Below, in pieces: positions 8,021 to 16,605 of a stretch of 26,625 bases of DNA (positions are counted from its first letter, which is position 1; every line of letters begins with the position of its first letter). Both the position numbers and the translations under genes were made by a program. Source of the DNA: Schizochytrium sp. CCTCC M209059 (Eukaryota > Sar > Bigyra > Thraustochytrida > Thraustochytriidae). Below the pieces are notes generated by a model. It made no database searches. It was not told the DNA's origin and saw only the letters and a list, made by a program, of their open reading frames with translations. The stretch covers positions 688,132 to 714,756 of the forward strand of contig KN805373.1 of the NCBI GenBank assembly GCA_000818945.1. The letters are read 5' to 3'.

Positions 8021-11000
8021 ATGATCAACGATGCCGCGTCGGGACGCCCCATCTCCTCCACAGGCCGCGCCGGCAACAATGGCCAGCCCGCCGCCAATAT
8101 GTCCTCCTACGAGGTCTTCATTAAGCACTACGAAATCGGCGGACCCGCCGCAGTCGTCGGCACAGCATGCTACCGCGAGTGGATCGCCACGCGCAAGGAA
8201 GCCCCCAAACGACCCGAGGAATCCTTTCGACGCTCCATCACCGCGCATCTCTGCAAGTCCTCCGGAAGGAGACCCTTCAGCGCCGAGGTCGAGGCCGATA
8301 TTCTCCGATTTATTCGCCGCAAAGAGGCATGGCCCATGGCCAAGGACCTCAACCTAAATATTGGATCCAATGGCTTCCGTGCAAAAGGTCATCATGAACT
8401 TCAGGCCGAAATCGCCTCTGGCAATAATCCAGCAAAACCAAAACAGCCCAAACCAAGCAAGAAAAAGGCAAAACCATCCATTGCAACGCCCGCAACATCA
8501 TCTTCATCCTCCTCACCGTCCGCAGGCCCATCACCATTACCATCAGCATCGAGAGCCGGACCCTCCTCCTCTGCAGCCTCCTCAGCTCCGCGACCACCCT
8601 CTGCTACTGCAGCTAATGCTATCACACTCGCTGCTGCAAACGCCGCACTCACACCAGCAGCAGTGGCCGCCGCAGCCGGCGCTACTACCGCTGCTTCCCT
8701 TGCAGGCGTACCGGGTCCATTACCGACCGGCGCGCTTCGCAAGGCCAAGAGCTTTGGACCAAACGCCGAAAGTGCAAGGCAACACATCGCAGAGGCCATG
8801 AGTGGCGCAAGAACATCCCTCAAGCAAGGTGAAAAATTATTCTCGACAACCTTAGACGCACGCGGGGCATCTGAAGGCAAAATGGGTAGCGTGCAACGCA
8901 AGGGTCAACACTCCATCAAACAAGAGGGTAGTAGACGGCCAGGAAGTAGCAAGAGAGGAGGCTTAGATCCCCGCGGCATGACCGAGGTTGGCGGCAAACT
9001 AGGCCACGGCAACGATCGGCCCGACAACGTCCTCTACGTCGAACGTCCGCTCTCAGATCCCGGACAGTCCAACCTCACGCCCTGGGACGATGCCGCTGCC
9101 CTCATTGAGGAGTGTCCGGAAATCTCGGACATGATCCGCTCCAAGCGGCCTCGTGCGAGTCTTGCAGATCTCGCAAACGCAAGCCGCAACTCAAGTTCCT
9201 CGTCTCTTAGTTCTCATCAGAGTTTGCAGCGCCGTGTCGACCGTCGTGGATCTTCGTACGAAGGACGCGAATCCTCGAATTCTTCGCCAACAGGTAAAAT
9301 TCCTTCTTACGCAGCATCGGGCAAGGGCTCGCTCTTTAGCTCCCTTGGCAAAGACGTCCCCTATGGTAGCACCTCTGCGGGCAAGACTTCGCCTTATGAT
9401 GGGAATCTCACGGGCAAGGCAGCTCACTACGACACATTATTTCCTCCTGCTGGCTCGGGCGCTGGCTTTGACCATTCTTCGGGCAAGGGGGCTTCGTACG
9501 AGTCCCTTGGTAAATTGGCGGCCTTTGAGCCTACCGGAAAGGGCGCAGCGTACGACTCTTCAGGGAAACTAGCAGCGTACGATGCACTCTTCCCCTCGGG
9601 CGGTAAGGGCAGCGCATATGAGCCTCTCTTCCCCCCCGGTGGTAAGGGTGCCTCATTTGAGATGCTCTTTCCACCGGGCAGCAAGGGTGCTGGCTTTGAT
9701 GCTTCGGGCAAGGGGGCCATCTATGACGAAGAAAATGGAAATGATGGGGGCCCGAACGACGCCAGCGCGACGGGCAAGGGTGCAATCTATGAAAGTAGTG
9801 GCAAGGGTGCCGCATACGAGTCCGCTGGCAAGCTTGGGGCCTATGAACTCAGGAGTGGAAACAAGGGCGACATTTATGATGATGATGATGATGAAAACGG
9901 CGGCGGCGACGGCGGTGGTGGTGGTGGTGGTGGCAAAATGGCTGCCTACGAACTTCGTAGTGCAAGCAAGGGAGATGTCTATGAATCCTCTGGGAAGATG
10001 GCCTCGTACGAGTCTTCAGGGAAGATGGCCTCGTACGACGCCTCTGGCAAGGGCGCGGCTTTCGAATCGCGAGGTAAGATGCCTGCTTTCGAGCCAGGAA
10101 GCAAGGGCGCAGCGTATGAAGAAGCATCTGGTGGTGGCGGCGGCAAGATGCCCGTCTTTGAGCCTGGCAGCAAAGGTAGCTCGTACGAGGCATCCGGCGG
10201 CAAATTGGACTCGTACGAGGCCTCGGGCAAAGGTGCTGCCTATGAATCGCGCGGCAAAATGCCCCTCTTTGAACCTGGGAGTAAGGGTGCAGCCTACGAG
10301 TCGTCGGGCAAAATGGGCTCTTACGAATCCATGGGTAAAATGCCCTCGTACGAGTCGTCGGGAAAGATGTCGGCCTATGAATCGCGAGGCAAAATGCCAG
10401 CCTTCGAACCGGGAAGCAAGGGCGCCGCCTACGAGGAAGCCACGAGTGGCAAACTCGCTTCAGTTGCCGAACATGCCTATCACAGCGGCAAAAGACGTGC
10501 ATTTCAAGAAGGCAGCAAGGGCGCTGCATATGATGCACTTTACGCCTCGAATGCTGGAGGCAAGGACGCATCGTATGATTCACTCTTTGCGCCTGGAAGC
10601 AAAGGTGCCTTTTTTGGCGCCGATGACGATGATATGCATGACAGCGGCAAAGGCGCGGGCAACAAGGGCTATGGAGGCGCCTCCAAAGCGTATCCTGGAC
10701 GGAACCGGCGAACGCCTTCGTCAGCGAGCCAGGGCAGCGTGAATGACTGGAACTGGTTGCAGTCTGCCGAGGGCGCCGAGACTCACGGCGAAGAAGACGA
10801 TGAAGACGACGAGGCCTCTCGCAGCGAAGAGTACCCGCGGGCCATGGTCAGCGGAAGCGGCAAAACGGGTCAGCTCAATTCTGGCTTGGGCGCAGGACGA
10901 GGAAAGAAAGCTCCAATGGGTGCCGGCATGATTGACGCAGGCGACGATGACGACGACGGACGCGTCATGTGGCGAGGCAAAAAGACACCCTTTTTGCGCG

Positions 11001-11926
11001 CGTCCACGATGCAAAGCAGATCAGGCAAGACTGCCGGCGACGATGGTGTACGGGCAAACAAACGCGTCGCCAGCTTTCCTGGTGTCCGATCCTCAAGTTC
11101 TTCTTCGTCGTCTTCAAGCTCTAACGCAGATTCGCGGTCCCCGTCGCCAGCCCCAACGGCTGCGTCAGACGCTGAGGCCAGAGCGGGAGGCGCTGGAGCC
11201 AAAGAGTCCAAGATGGGCTCAGCCATTGTAGTGGCGCCCACCGCGCCGTTTGGTCGCAAGGCCTGGCTGCAGACCTGGCTCAAGCACCCTACCATTATCC
11301 GTCACGTCCTCAGTCTCTTGGGCCTCGAGGAATCTGCTCTCTTGAATCCCAATGGGTCCCTCGTGACCTTTCTTGTGGGTCTCTTCAACTCAACGCCTCC
11401 TGAGGTGATTGACAACTACAGAGACGCCGGTCTGGATATGTTCAGTGCCTCTGGGTTGTATATGCTCAATGGAGCCCTGGAGCAGGAGTACATGATGGAG
11501 ACGACAAAGCGCTCTTTTTTGTGTCCTGAAGGCCAGGAGTCAATGTCTTTTGAGCCTCTGCCATCGCCCAAGGCGTCAAAGATTGGCCGTCTTCGCTTCG
11601 ATCTCAAAAGCATGATGTATCTCGACATGGACCCCGCAGCGCGAGAAATTGCGGGAGGCAGCATTTCGCACCACCTTGCGACGCAGGTTCATGCGAGTAA
11701 GATGCACATTGCTCTTACCGTTGGCTGGGGCCTTCCATCAATCATGCGTCGCGGCTACGCGTGGACGCACATGCGCTTCGACGATTTGTCGACCCGGAAG
11801 CGCAAGGTCATTCGCGTTCACTGGAAGGCGCGCGAAGGTGGCAACAGTGTTGTTGACGTCTTTTGGCAAGAGGTCACGCACTGTTTCCCCTACTTTGTGG
11901 TGGAGGAGAAACCTTCCATCTTTTAA
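8021..11926 (+). CDS. large SGK/Y-repeat protein of unknown function
   Basis: A single 1301-codon frame starts at an ATG with G at -3; a second in-frame ATG is at 8099. Residues about 27-125 look folded and basic. A Ser/Ala/Pro-rich linker (about 140-225) follows. Residues about 424-890 hold about 40 repeats of the form [GS]-K-x-x-x-[YF]-[ED], spaced roughly 9-14 residues apart, for example SGKGAAYESSGKMASYE. Acidic and Gly-rich inserts and a Ser tract (about 1023-1036) break the low complexity. The last about 225 residues (1076-1301) are ordered, rich in Leu, Met, Trp and His, and end VEEKPSIF. Codons vary between repeats, which indicates selection at the protein level. The middle is predicted to be disordered and polyampholytic with regularly placed aromatic residues, as in scaffold or condensate proteins (inference). 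I recognise no family. The neighbour at 12258 is convergent. Confidence 0.9.
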   Translation: MINDAASGRPISSTGRAGNNGQPAANMSSYEVFIKHYEIGGPAAVVGTACYREWIATRKEAPKRPEESFRRSITAHLCKSSGRRPFSAEVEADILRFIRRKEAWPMAKDLNLNIGSNGFRAKGHHELQAEIASGNNPAKPKQPKPSKKKAKPSIATPATSSSSSSPSAGPSPLPSASRAGPSSSAASSAPRPPSATAANAITLAAANAALTPAAVAAAAGATTAASLAGVPGPLPTGALRKAKSFGPNAESARQHIAEAMSGARTSLKQGEKLFSTTLDARGASEGKMGSVQRKGQHSIKQEGSRRPGSSKRGGLDPRGMTEVGGKLGHGNDRPDNVLYVERPLSDPGQSNLTPWDDAAALIEECPEISDMIRSKRPRASLADLANASRNSSSSSLSSHQSLQRRVDRRGSSYEGRESSNSSPTGKIPSYAASGKGSLFSSLGKDVPYGSTSAGKTSPYDGNLTGKAAHYDTLFPPAGSGAGFDHSSGKGASYESLGKLAAFEPTGKGAAYDSSGKLAAYDALFPSGGKGSAYEPLFPPGGKGASFEMLFPPGSKGAGFDASGKGAIYDEENGNDGGPNDASATGKGAIYESSGKGAAYESAGKLGAYELRSGNKGDIYDDDDDENGGGDGGGGGGGGKMAAYELRSASKGDVYESSGKMASYESSGKMASYDASGKGAAFESRGKMPAFEPGSKGAAYEEASGGGGGKMPVFEPGSKGSSYEASGGKLDSYEASGKGAAYESRGKMPLFEPGSKGAAYESSGKMGSYESMGKMPSYESSGKMSAYESRGKMPAFEPGSKGAAYEEATSGKLASVAEHAYHSGKRRAFQEGSKGAAYDALYASNAGGKDASYDSLFAPGSKGAFFGADDDDMHDSGKGAGNKGYGGASKAYPGRNRRTPSSASQGSVNDWNWLQSAEGAETHGEEDDEDDEASRSEEYPRAMVSGSGKTGQLNSGLGAGRGKKAPMGAGMIDAGDDDDDGRVMWRGKKTPFLRASTMQSRSGKTAGDDGVRANKRVASFPGVRSSSSSSSSSSSNADSRSPSPAPTAASDAEARAGGAGAKESKMGSAIVVAPTAPFGRKAWLQTWLKHPTIIRHVLSLLGLEESALLNPNGSLVTFLVGLFNSTPPEVIDNYRDAGLDMFSASGLYMLNGALEQEYMMETTKRSFLCPEGQESMSFEPLPSPKASKIGRLRFDLKSMMYLDMDPAAREIAGGSISHHLATQVHASKMHIALTVGWGLPSIMRRGYAWTHMRFDDLSTRKRKVIRVHWKAREGGNSVVDVFWQEVTHCFPYFVVEEKPSIF
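9290..10695 (+). repeat. protein-level tandem repeat: about 40 [GS]Kxxx[YF][ED] units
   Basis: Units include SGKGAAYE, SGKMASYE, RGKMPAFEPGSKGAAYE and GKGSAYEPLFPPG. A higher-order unit of about 28 residues (RGKMPxFEPGSKGxxYE plus spacer) recurs at least four times in the second half, suggesting block duplication. Nucleotide copies differ mostly at third codon positions. Confidence 0.88.
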
Positions 11927-12257
11927 AGGGTTTCCACCTATTTCTTTTTTCTCCACATGCTATACAGATATACATGCTACGGACTCGATTTATTGCTATT
12001 TACTGATTTTCTGCTTTTGTAAACTTGTTTGTAAATGTATCGTTTCAAATGAGAATTTATTCTTTTCGGTGGCAAGACATTTCGCTGGTTGCTTTACAAA
12101 ACAGGAACGAATGAATCTTAGAGAATCATTGTGCCCTCAGTTAATCAATTCAATTTTTTCATTCCTTCATTCATTCAAAGATTTGTGATGGGTAGCCTTG
12201 CCTGCTTTCATTGTCTTGTATAGATTACACGTTACTGTCTTTGGCCGTATTGTCGCG
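11927..12257. other. short convergent intergenic region
   Basis: This is AT-rich 3' flank shared by the SGK-repeat gene (+) and the membrane-protein gene (-). On the - strand AATAAA occurs at 12056-12061 and 11988-11993, about 200 and 265 bp past the stop of the - strand gene, so these are candidate poly(A) signals. No gene is seen. Confidence 0.5.
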
Positions 12258-12800
12258 TTATTGCTCTCGTGCGCGTGCGCCGATGCCGCTGTCCGCAGCA
12301 AAGTCATTCGAGATTCCACTTGTCTCGTCTCGTAGACTACGTCGCGATCCAGAGGGAGAACTCTCACGCATTCCACGTCGACTAATGCTCGAAAGATTGC
12401 TGCCATCTTGCTCCAGGTAGTCATCCAAGTCCCGCCCACTGCTTTCCAAGTCAGCATCGGCCTTTTCAGAGGTGTGTTCCTGGCTGCTGACCGTATCTTG
12501 CAGGTATATCTCTGTCTGCGAAACGTTCGCCGCGGCCGTCTTGAAGGCAATGCCTTCGCTTGGCCGAAACGGGGGGCTAAAGAGACTTGAACTGTCGCTC
12601 ATGCTGTCGCTAAATTCCCCATGTTCACCGTCGTCAAGAGCCACGTACAGCGGCTTGTCCCCGGGACCTTGTCTTCGCGCCAAAAACATGCGAAGCACCA
12701 CAAAAACTCGAAAGACTAGAAATGTTGTGATGATGGCAATCAGCATAAGCGCCACCGTTCGCCACATGCGAAGCTCCTGAGCGCACGAAGAGGACTCCAT
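12258..12800 (-). CDS. single-pass membrane protein with acidic Ser-rich tail
   Basis: The 180-aa frame starts at an ATG with A at -3 and G at +4. A strongly hydrophobic segment (about residues 15-37, TVALMLIAIITTFLVFRVFV) is followed by basic residues (RMFLARRQ). By the positive-inside rule this predicts a short extracytoplasmic N-terminus and a cytosolic tail. The tail (about 45-180) is rich in Ser, Asp and Glu, with several R-x-x-S-type sites near 145-160, and looks disordered and phosphorylatable. There is no cleavable signal peptide and no recognised domain. The 5' side faces the heat shock factor gene across a 2.46-kb divergent region with a CAGG array 115-215 bp upstream. I am fairly sure it is a gene because of composition and start context, but the function is unknown. 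Confidence 0.72.
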   Translation of the reverse strand: MESSSCAQELRMWRTVALMLIAIITTFLVFRVFVVLRMFLARRQGPGDKPLYVALDDGEHGEFSDSMSDSSSLFSPPFRPSEGIAFKTAAANVSQTEIYLQDTVSSQEHTSEKADADLESSGRDLDDYLEQDGSNLSSISRRGMRESSPSGSRRSLRDETSGISNDFAADSGIGARAREQ

Positions 12801-12913
12801 TGTTCGTAACGTCTGAAGAGAACCTTTGCGGCTCCTCTTTTTTATTGACAGAAAGTCGCAGAGTCGGCGTGACCTGTCTCGTACAGGACGAAGGCGTCAA
12901 ACGCGGGTACGCG

Positions 12914-12968
12914 AGCAGGCAAGCAGGCAAGCAGGCAGGCAGGCAGGCAGGCAAGCAAGCAAGCGAAT

Positions 12969-13000
<32 letters not shown>

Positions 13001-13015
13001 TAGGCAGGCAGGCAA
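12914..13015. repeat. (GCAG/GCAA)n tetranucleotide array
   Basis: About 24 units of GCAG with GCAA variants, interrupted once by GAATCA near 12965. It lies just upstream of the - strand membrane-protein gene. Confidence 0.92.
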
Positions 13016-13899
13016 ACTTATCGATAGACGGCCCGTGTCGCGCGTTTGTGAGACCGAGCTCGATTGACTTGAATTCCCGGTCTCCCGACCCCAGCCAGGC
13101 TCTTGTCTCTCCTTCCACGCCTAGCCTTTCGCTCGCCGCAGCGCTTGAGCTTCAGCCCCAGGAGATGCCCGCGCTCCGCTACCTTCGATCCCTGCCCTGC
13201 CTCGCCAACACCTCCGCACGCGCGCGCGCGCCTCGTACACGCGTCCAACAGGACGAATTGGGGCTTGCTCCACCTCGCGCCTGTGAAAAAGGAGAAGCCG
13301 AGTGGGGTACGCAATGCACAGACCTTTCAACCGCGCGCACCCTGTGCGCACCCACACTGGCCGGCCGCCTGTGATGCAGCCTGAGAGGGCTAAAACGGGT
13401 TGCGCGGATATATTCTTCCAAGAAACGACAAATAAAAGAAACAAAGAAAAGCAGCCGAGGTTTCCCCGACGAGCATAAACCGCCTTCAAAGAGGCGCGCG
13501 CTACCCCCCAAGCCGGACAGTTTTGGGTCCCCCTAGCTTGGCCTCAATCCCTGGCTCGCCTGATAAGCGCAAGGAGAGTGCGTGCCCGCAGTGCGTCCAC
13601 TCTCCGGGGTCGCCTTTGGCCAACTCGTGGGGGGCCTCTCCCGTCTCTTTGCGGTGCGTGCTGACTCTCCCACTCTCTCTCTCCTCCTCTCTCTCCCTAC
13701 ACGGACCAAAATAACGAGAAACTTTGAAATCGAAACAAACTTGGGCCCAGAACCATAGGCCTATCCAAACAAACCAGAAAAAAAAAAAAAAAAAACGCGA
13801 CCTCGGCGTGCCAAAATGCTCGAAGAAGCTGAGCACGCAGCGAGCCATCAGTTTCTTTGCCTCGTTCATCCACCATAGTCTTGGCTGCTGCCGGCCTCT

Positions 13900-13935
13900 A
13901 AACTTGAACTTGAACTTGAACCTGAACTTGAACTT
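13900..13935. repeat. (TTGAAC)n hexamer run
   Basis: Six units of AACTTG/TTGAAC with one CCTGAAC variant. Confidence 0.85.
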
Positions 13936-14248
13936 TGAGATCGATCCCCGGTGAGATGCCAATCACGACGGCGCTTTCGCGCTTGCCGCACCTCGCTGCC
14001 GCACCGCACCGCACCACACGGCACTTCCTCCCGGGGAAACCCCAACGTCCCTCGGGGAAACCTTGCGCGGTACTTTCCCCAGCCACACCATGTTTGCAGC
14101 GCCGCCTTGAGTTCTGCCGTCACTGCAGCCTCTGTGGGGGGGTTTCACGTAGCCAGCGCGTAGACGCGCGCCAACCGCCCAGCCGTTCTTTTCCGTTCTC
14201 TGGGCCACCAGGCCCCGTCTCCTTTGCGAAGGGGCCCAAACCGCCCCT

Positions 14249-14262
14249 GCGTTCCGGAACGC
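14249..14262. promoter_or_regulatory. perfect 14-bp palindrome containing TTCnnGAA
   Basis: GCGTTCCGGAACGC is fully self-complementary. Its centre TTCCGGAA matches two inverted units of a heat shock element (nTTCnnGAAn), but a third unit is missing. It sits about 1 kb upstream of the HSF start. A two-unit match alone is expected by chance several times in a window this size. Confidence 0.3.
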
Positions 14263-15258
14263 GGGCCAGCGCGGCGCGCGCGAAAGTTTCACTTGTGCGC
14301 CGTCATGGGCCCACTTGCATTGCAGCGGCCGCAAGTGCACAAACGGCTGCCGTAAATGCTTAATGGAAGGGAGGAGAGTTGGCCGCCCTCGGGGAAACCC
14401 GGGGGAACTCAGAATGTTCAAAGAGAGAGTAATAAGAGGGAAAAAGATAATAATAATAAAAGATCAAAGCCCAAACTACAAAAGCATTCTTTAGGCCCGA
14501 GACCCCGCGCTGCACACGTACCGCTCGCGCGTCGACCGACTGCTTCGCGCGTCGCACGCGTCGCGACGAGTCGCCGCTGGCTGCGTGCATCGTCTCTGCG
14601 TCGCGTCCTGCCTCTGCTGGAAATCCGAGGAGCGCGAGCGAGCGAGCGAGCGAGCGAGGGAGGCTGAGGAGCCCGCGCGTCAACCGCTTCGCTTCGGTTA
14701 TCTTTTCTTCCTTGGACGCGACAGGACAGACCTCCGGCAAACGATCTTCGCTCTCACGCACTCCGCGCGTACATACGTGCATACATTCATACAGAGCAGA
14801 CCCACCTCGGCGGCGAAGAGCATTCCTTCCCCCTTCGCCGTGCGACGTCGACCGTCAGCGTCCTTGCCTGGGCCCGCGACCAGCGAGCCGAGGACAACGA
14901 GCGTCGAGACCGTTTGAGCGGCCGCCGCTCGATCATCGATCCATCCAGATCCGTCCAGGCTGGCCCTCGCCGGCCTCGTAACGAGCCAGCCCAGCCAGCC
15001 CGGTCGGCCTGCCGACCAGTCAACGAGCGCAGCGGTTGCGTGCTCGCGTGCTCGCGTGCGACAGCAAGACCGTTCCTCGTCCGCAGAGTTTGAAAGAGTC
15101 GCGTGGATTTCGCGTGGGTCGGGTTGTGTCGGGTAGACTCGCCTCGCCTCGCCTCTCACCTTACCTCACTTTGCGCTGCCCTGCGCTGGGCAACGTCACG
15201 CGCAACTGCGTTTTCCATCTTCTTTCGTGCCCCTTTCCTTCGCACGAGCGCGAACACA

Positions 15259-16605
15259 ATGGCCGCCGTCACGGTGCTGCCGCCGTTCCTGCAAAAGCTC
15301 AAAAAGGTCGCGGAAACTATCCCTGGAGACGTGTCCACGTGGAATGAGGATGGTGACGCCTATGTGGTCAAGGACTCAGACAAATTCGAGCTCGCCCTGA
15401 AAAAGTTCTACAAGGGGAGCCTGCAAACCTTTGTGCGCCAGCTGCATTTCTACGGCTTCCGCAAGCTCGAGACGCAAACGGGCGCATGGAGCTTCACGCA
15501 TCCCAACTTTCGCCGCGACAGGCCCGAGCTGCTCTCCGAGATCCGCCGCAAGTCCCGCGCCGACGCGCAGATGACGGCCACCCAGGTTGAGGTCCAGCAG
15601 CTCAAGACCCAAGTCTCCCACTTGCAAGGCGTCATCGAAGATTTGCGCTCCCAGCTTGATAGTGTTCTCACTGTCCTCGACGACGCTGGCATTGTAACAA
15701 TCACCCGCGAGCCCTCGGCCTCTCCGGACGCCAAGGAGCCCATTAAGGTCGCTTCCAAGGCTGGCGGTGCCTCAAGAAAGCGCTCGCGCATCGTCCAGGG
15801 CTCTGCCAACCCCGCCGAGACCGAGACCGAGGCGCCCAAGATCGCGCAGACGCAGCCTCCCCAGCAACAACGCAACGTGAAAAAGGAGAATCTACCCCTT
15901 CAGCAGCAGCAGCAGCGCCAAAAGCAGCAACGACCGAAGCAGCAGCAGGAACAGCAGCAGCAGCAGCAGCAGCAGGCAATGACGCAGGCTATCAAGCCGC
16001 TTGCCAAGCAAGTCTCCAAGCATCAGCAGCAGAACGAGAATGAGCAACGACAAGCACAAGAGTCCAAGCTTGAGCTCAGTACGGTCAAAATGGACACAAG
16101 CAGTGAACCCTCTACCAGCGCCCCCCCTTCTCCCTCGGCCGCTGCCTGCGCTGAGGCCGCTTCCAACAACGTTGCTCCCCCGCTCTCCCGAGCGGCATCC
16201 TTCGGAGAGCTCTGCTCAAATATTGAGCCCCTCGATCTCGAAGAGACGATGATCGCTGCCGAGAATGATCTCGAGATGCTCGGCGACTTTGAGCTCAGCG
16301 AAGAGGCGGACCTTATTTACCGTGAACTCATGGCCGCAAACACGCAGGAGCAACGCGACGGCGGCATGACCGACGAGGCACGCGAAGCCATGGCCAAGTC
16401 TACCGCGGAGATTGTGGCCCAGGCGACCGAGCTCGACCCGACTGCGGTCAACAAGGTCCTCGGCTTTTTGCAACAAGCCGTTTCTAGCAAGGGCTCTGAG
16501 GAATTATCCGAGGAGCTGTCAATCCCGCAGATCCAGCGCGCAGTCCGTGCGTACCAGCGCTTCGCCAAGGCGTCGCCGCTTCCTGCGCAGCAAGTGCGCG
16601 CGTAA
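15259..16605 (+). CDS. heat shock factor-type transcription factor
   Basis: The chosen start has A at -3 and G at +4; the frame stays open upstream but has no earlier ATG. The product is 448 aa. Residues about 7-101 are an HSF DNA-binding domain: PPFLQKLKKV opens it, the recognition helix reads TFVRQLHFYGFRKLE (57-71), and WSFTHPNFRRDRPELLSEIRRK-like sequence (77-98) closes the winged helix. The stretch before the recognition helix lacks the Pro of the usual LLPKYFKHxN turn and is about two residues shorter. Residues about 104-140 form a heptad-like helix matching HR-A/B, the trimerisation region. A basic RKRSR (173-177) is a likely nuclear signal. A Gln-rich segment spans about 198-265, and acidic/hydrophobic segments at about 320-358 resemble activation motifs. 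It should bind heat shock elements as a trimer in the nucleus. The 3' end is convergent with the myosin gene. Confidence 0.93.
   Translation: MAAVTVLPPFLQKLKKVAETIPGDVSTWNEDGDAYVVKDSDKFELALKKFYKGSLQTFVRQLHFYGFRKLETQTGAWSFTHPNFRRDRPELLSEIRRKSRADAQMTATQVEVQQLKTQVSHLQGVIEDLRSQLDSVLTVLDDAGIVTITREPSASPDAKEPIKVASKAGGASRKRSRIVQGSANPAETETEAPKIAQTQPPQQQRNVKKENLPLQQQQQRQKQQRPKQQQEQQQQQQQQAMTQAIKPLAKQVSKHQQQNENEQRQAQESKLELSTVKMDTSSEPSTSAPPSPSAAACAEAASNNVAPPLSRAASFGELCSNIEPLDLEETMIAAENDLEMLGDFELSEEADLIYRELMAANTQEQRDGGMTDEAREAMAKSTAEIVAQATELDPTAVNKVLGFLQQAVSSKGSEELSEELSIPQIQRAVRAYQRFAKASPLPAQQVRA
15898..15980 (+). repeat. CAG/CAA-rich run encoding polyglutamine in HSF
   Basis: Two CAG runs are separated by Arg/Lys-containing codons and give Gln-rich sequence at HSF residues about 215-239. 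The longest pure CAG stretch is eight codons, so length polymorphism is likely. Confidence 0.85.

Larger units (their letters stand above)
13459..14399. promoter_or_regulatory. four copies of 10-mer CGGGGAAACC
   Basis: Exact copies lie at 13459-13468 (inverted), 14032-14041, 14053-14062 and 14390-14399. Three of the four have T before the first C. I see no further copy elsewhere in the window. A random 10-mer is expected about 0.05 times in this length on two strands, so clustering of four in 940 bp upstream of HSF suggests either protein-binding sites or a dispersed short repeat. Confidence 0.5.
12801..15258. promoter_or_regulatory. 2.46-kb divergent upstream region between the membrane-protein gene and HSF
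   Basis: I see no credible gene: open frames are Pro/Arg/Ala-rich shadows without domains. The region contains a CAGG array (12914-13015), a (CG)n run (about 13218-13230), an A18-type run (about 13780-13797), a TTGAAC hexamer run (13900-13935), four copies of CGGGGAAACC (13459-14399), a 14-bp palindrome (14249-14262), an AAT-rich patch (about 14447-14461) and a GAGC run (about 14635-14658). It should hold promoters and leaders for both flanking genes. An AATAAA occurs at about 13430. Confidence 0.5.

Noticed and set aside
8021..11926. Overlapping frames in other phases inside the SGK-repeat gene, including a 386-codon + frame (9582-10742) and a 244-codon - frame (9849-10583)
   Set aside because: They arise from the Gly/Ala/Lys codon pattern of the real frame, contain no domain, and show Arg/Met-rich or His/Cys-rich shadow composition.
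12914..13015. CRISPR-like or other repeat-spacer array
   Set aside because: Units are contiguous 4-bp repeats with no spacers, and the genome is eukaryotic.
15103..15258. N-terminal extension of the HSF frame
   Set aside because: The extension begins at GTG and has no ATG. Its composition does not resemble an HSF N-terminus, while the ATG at 15259 has good context and is followed directly by the DNA-binding domain.
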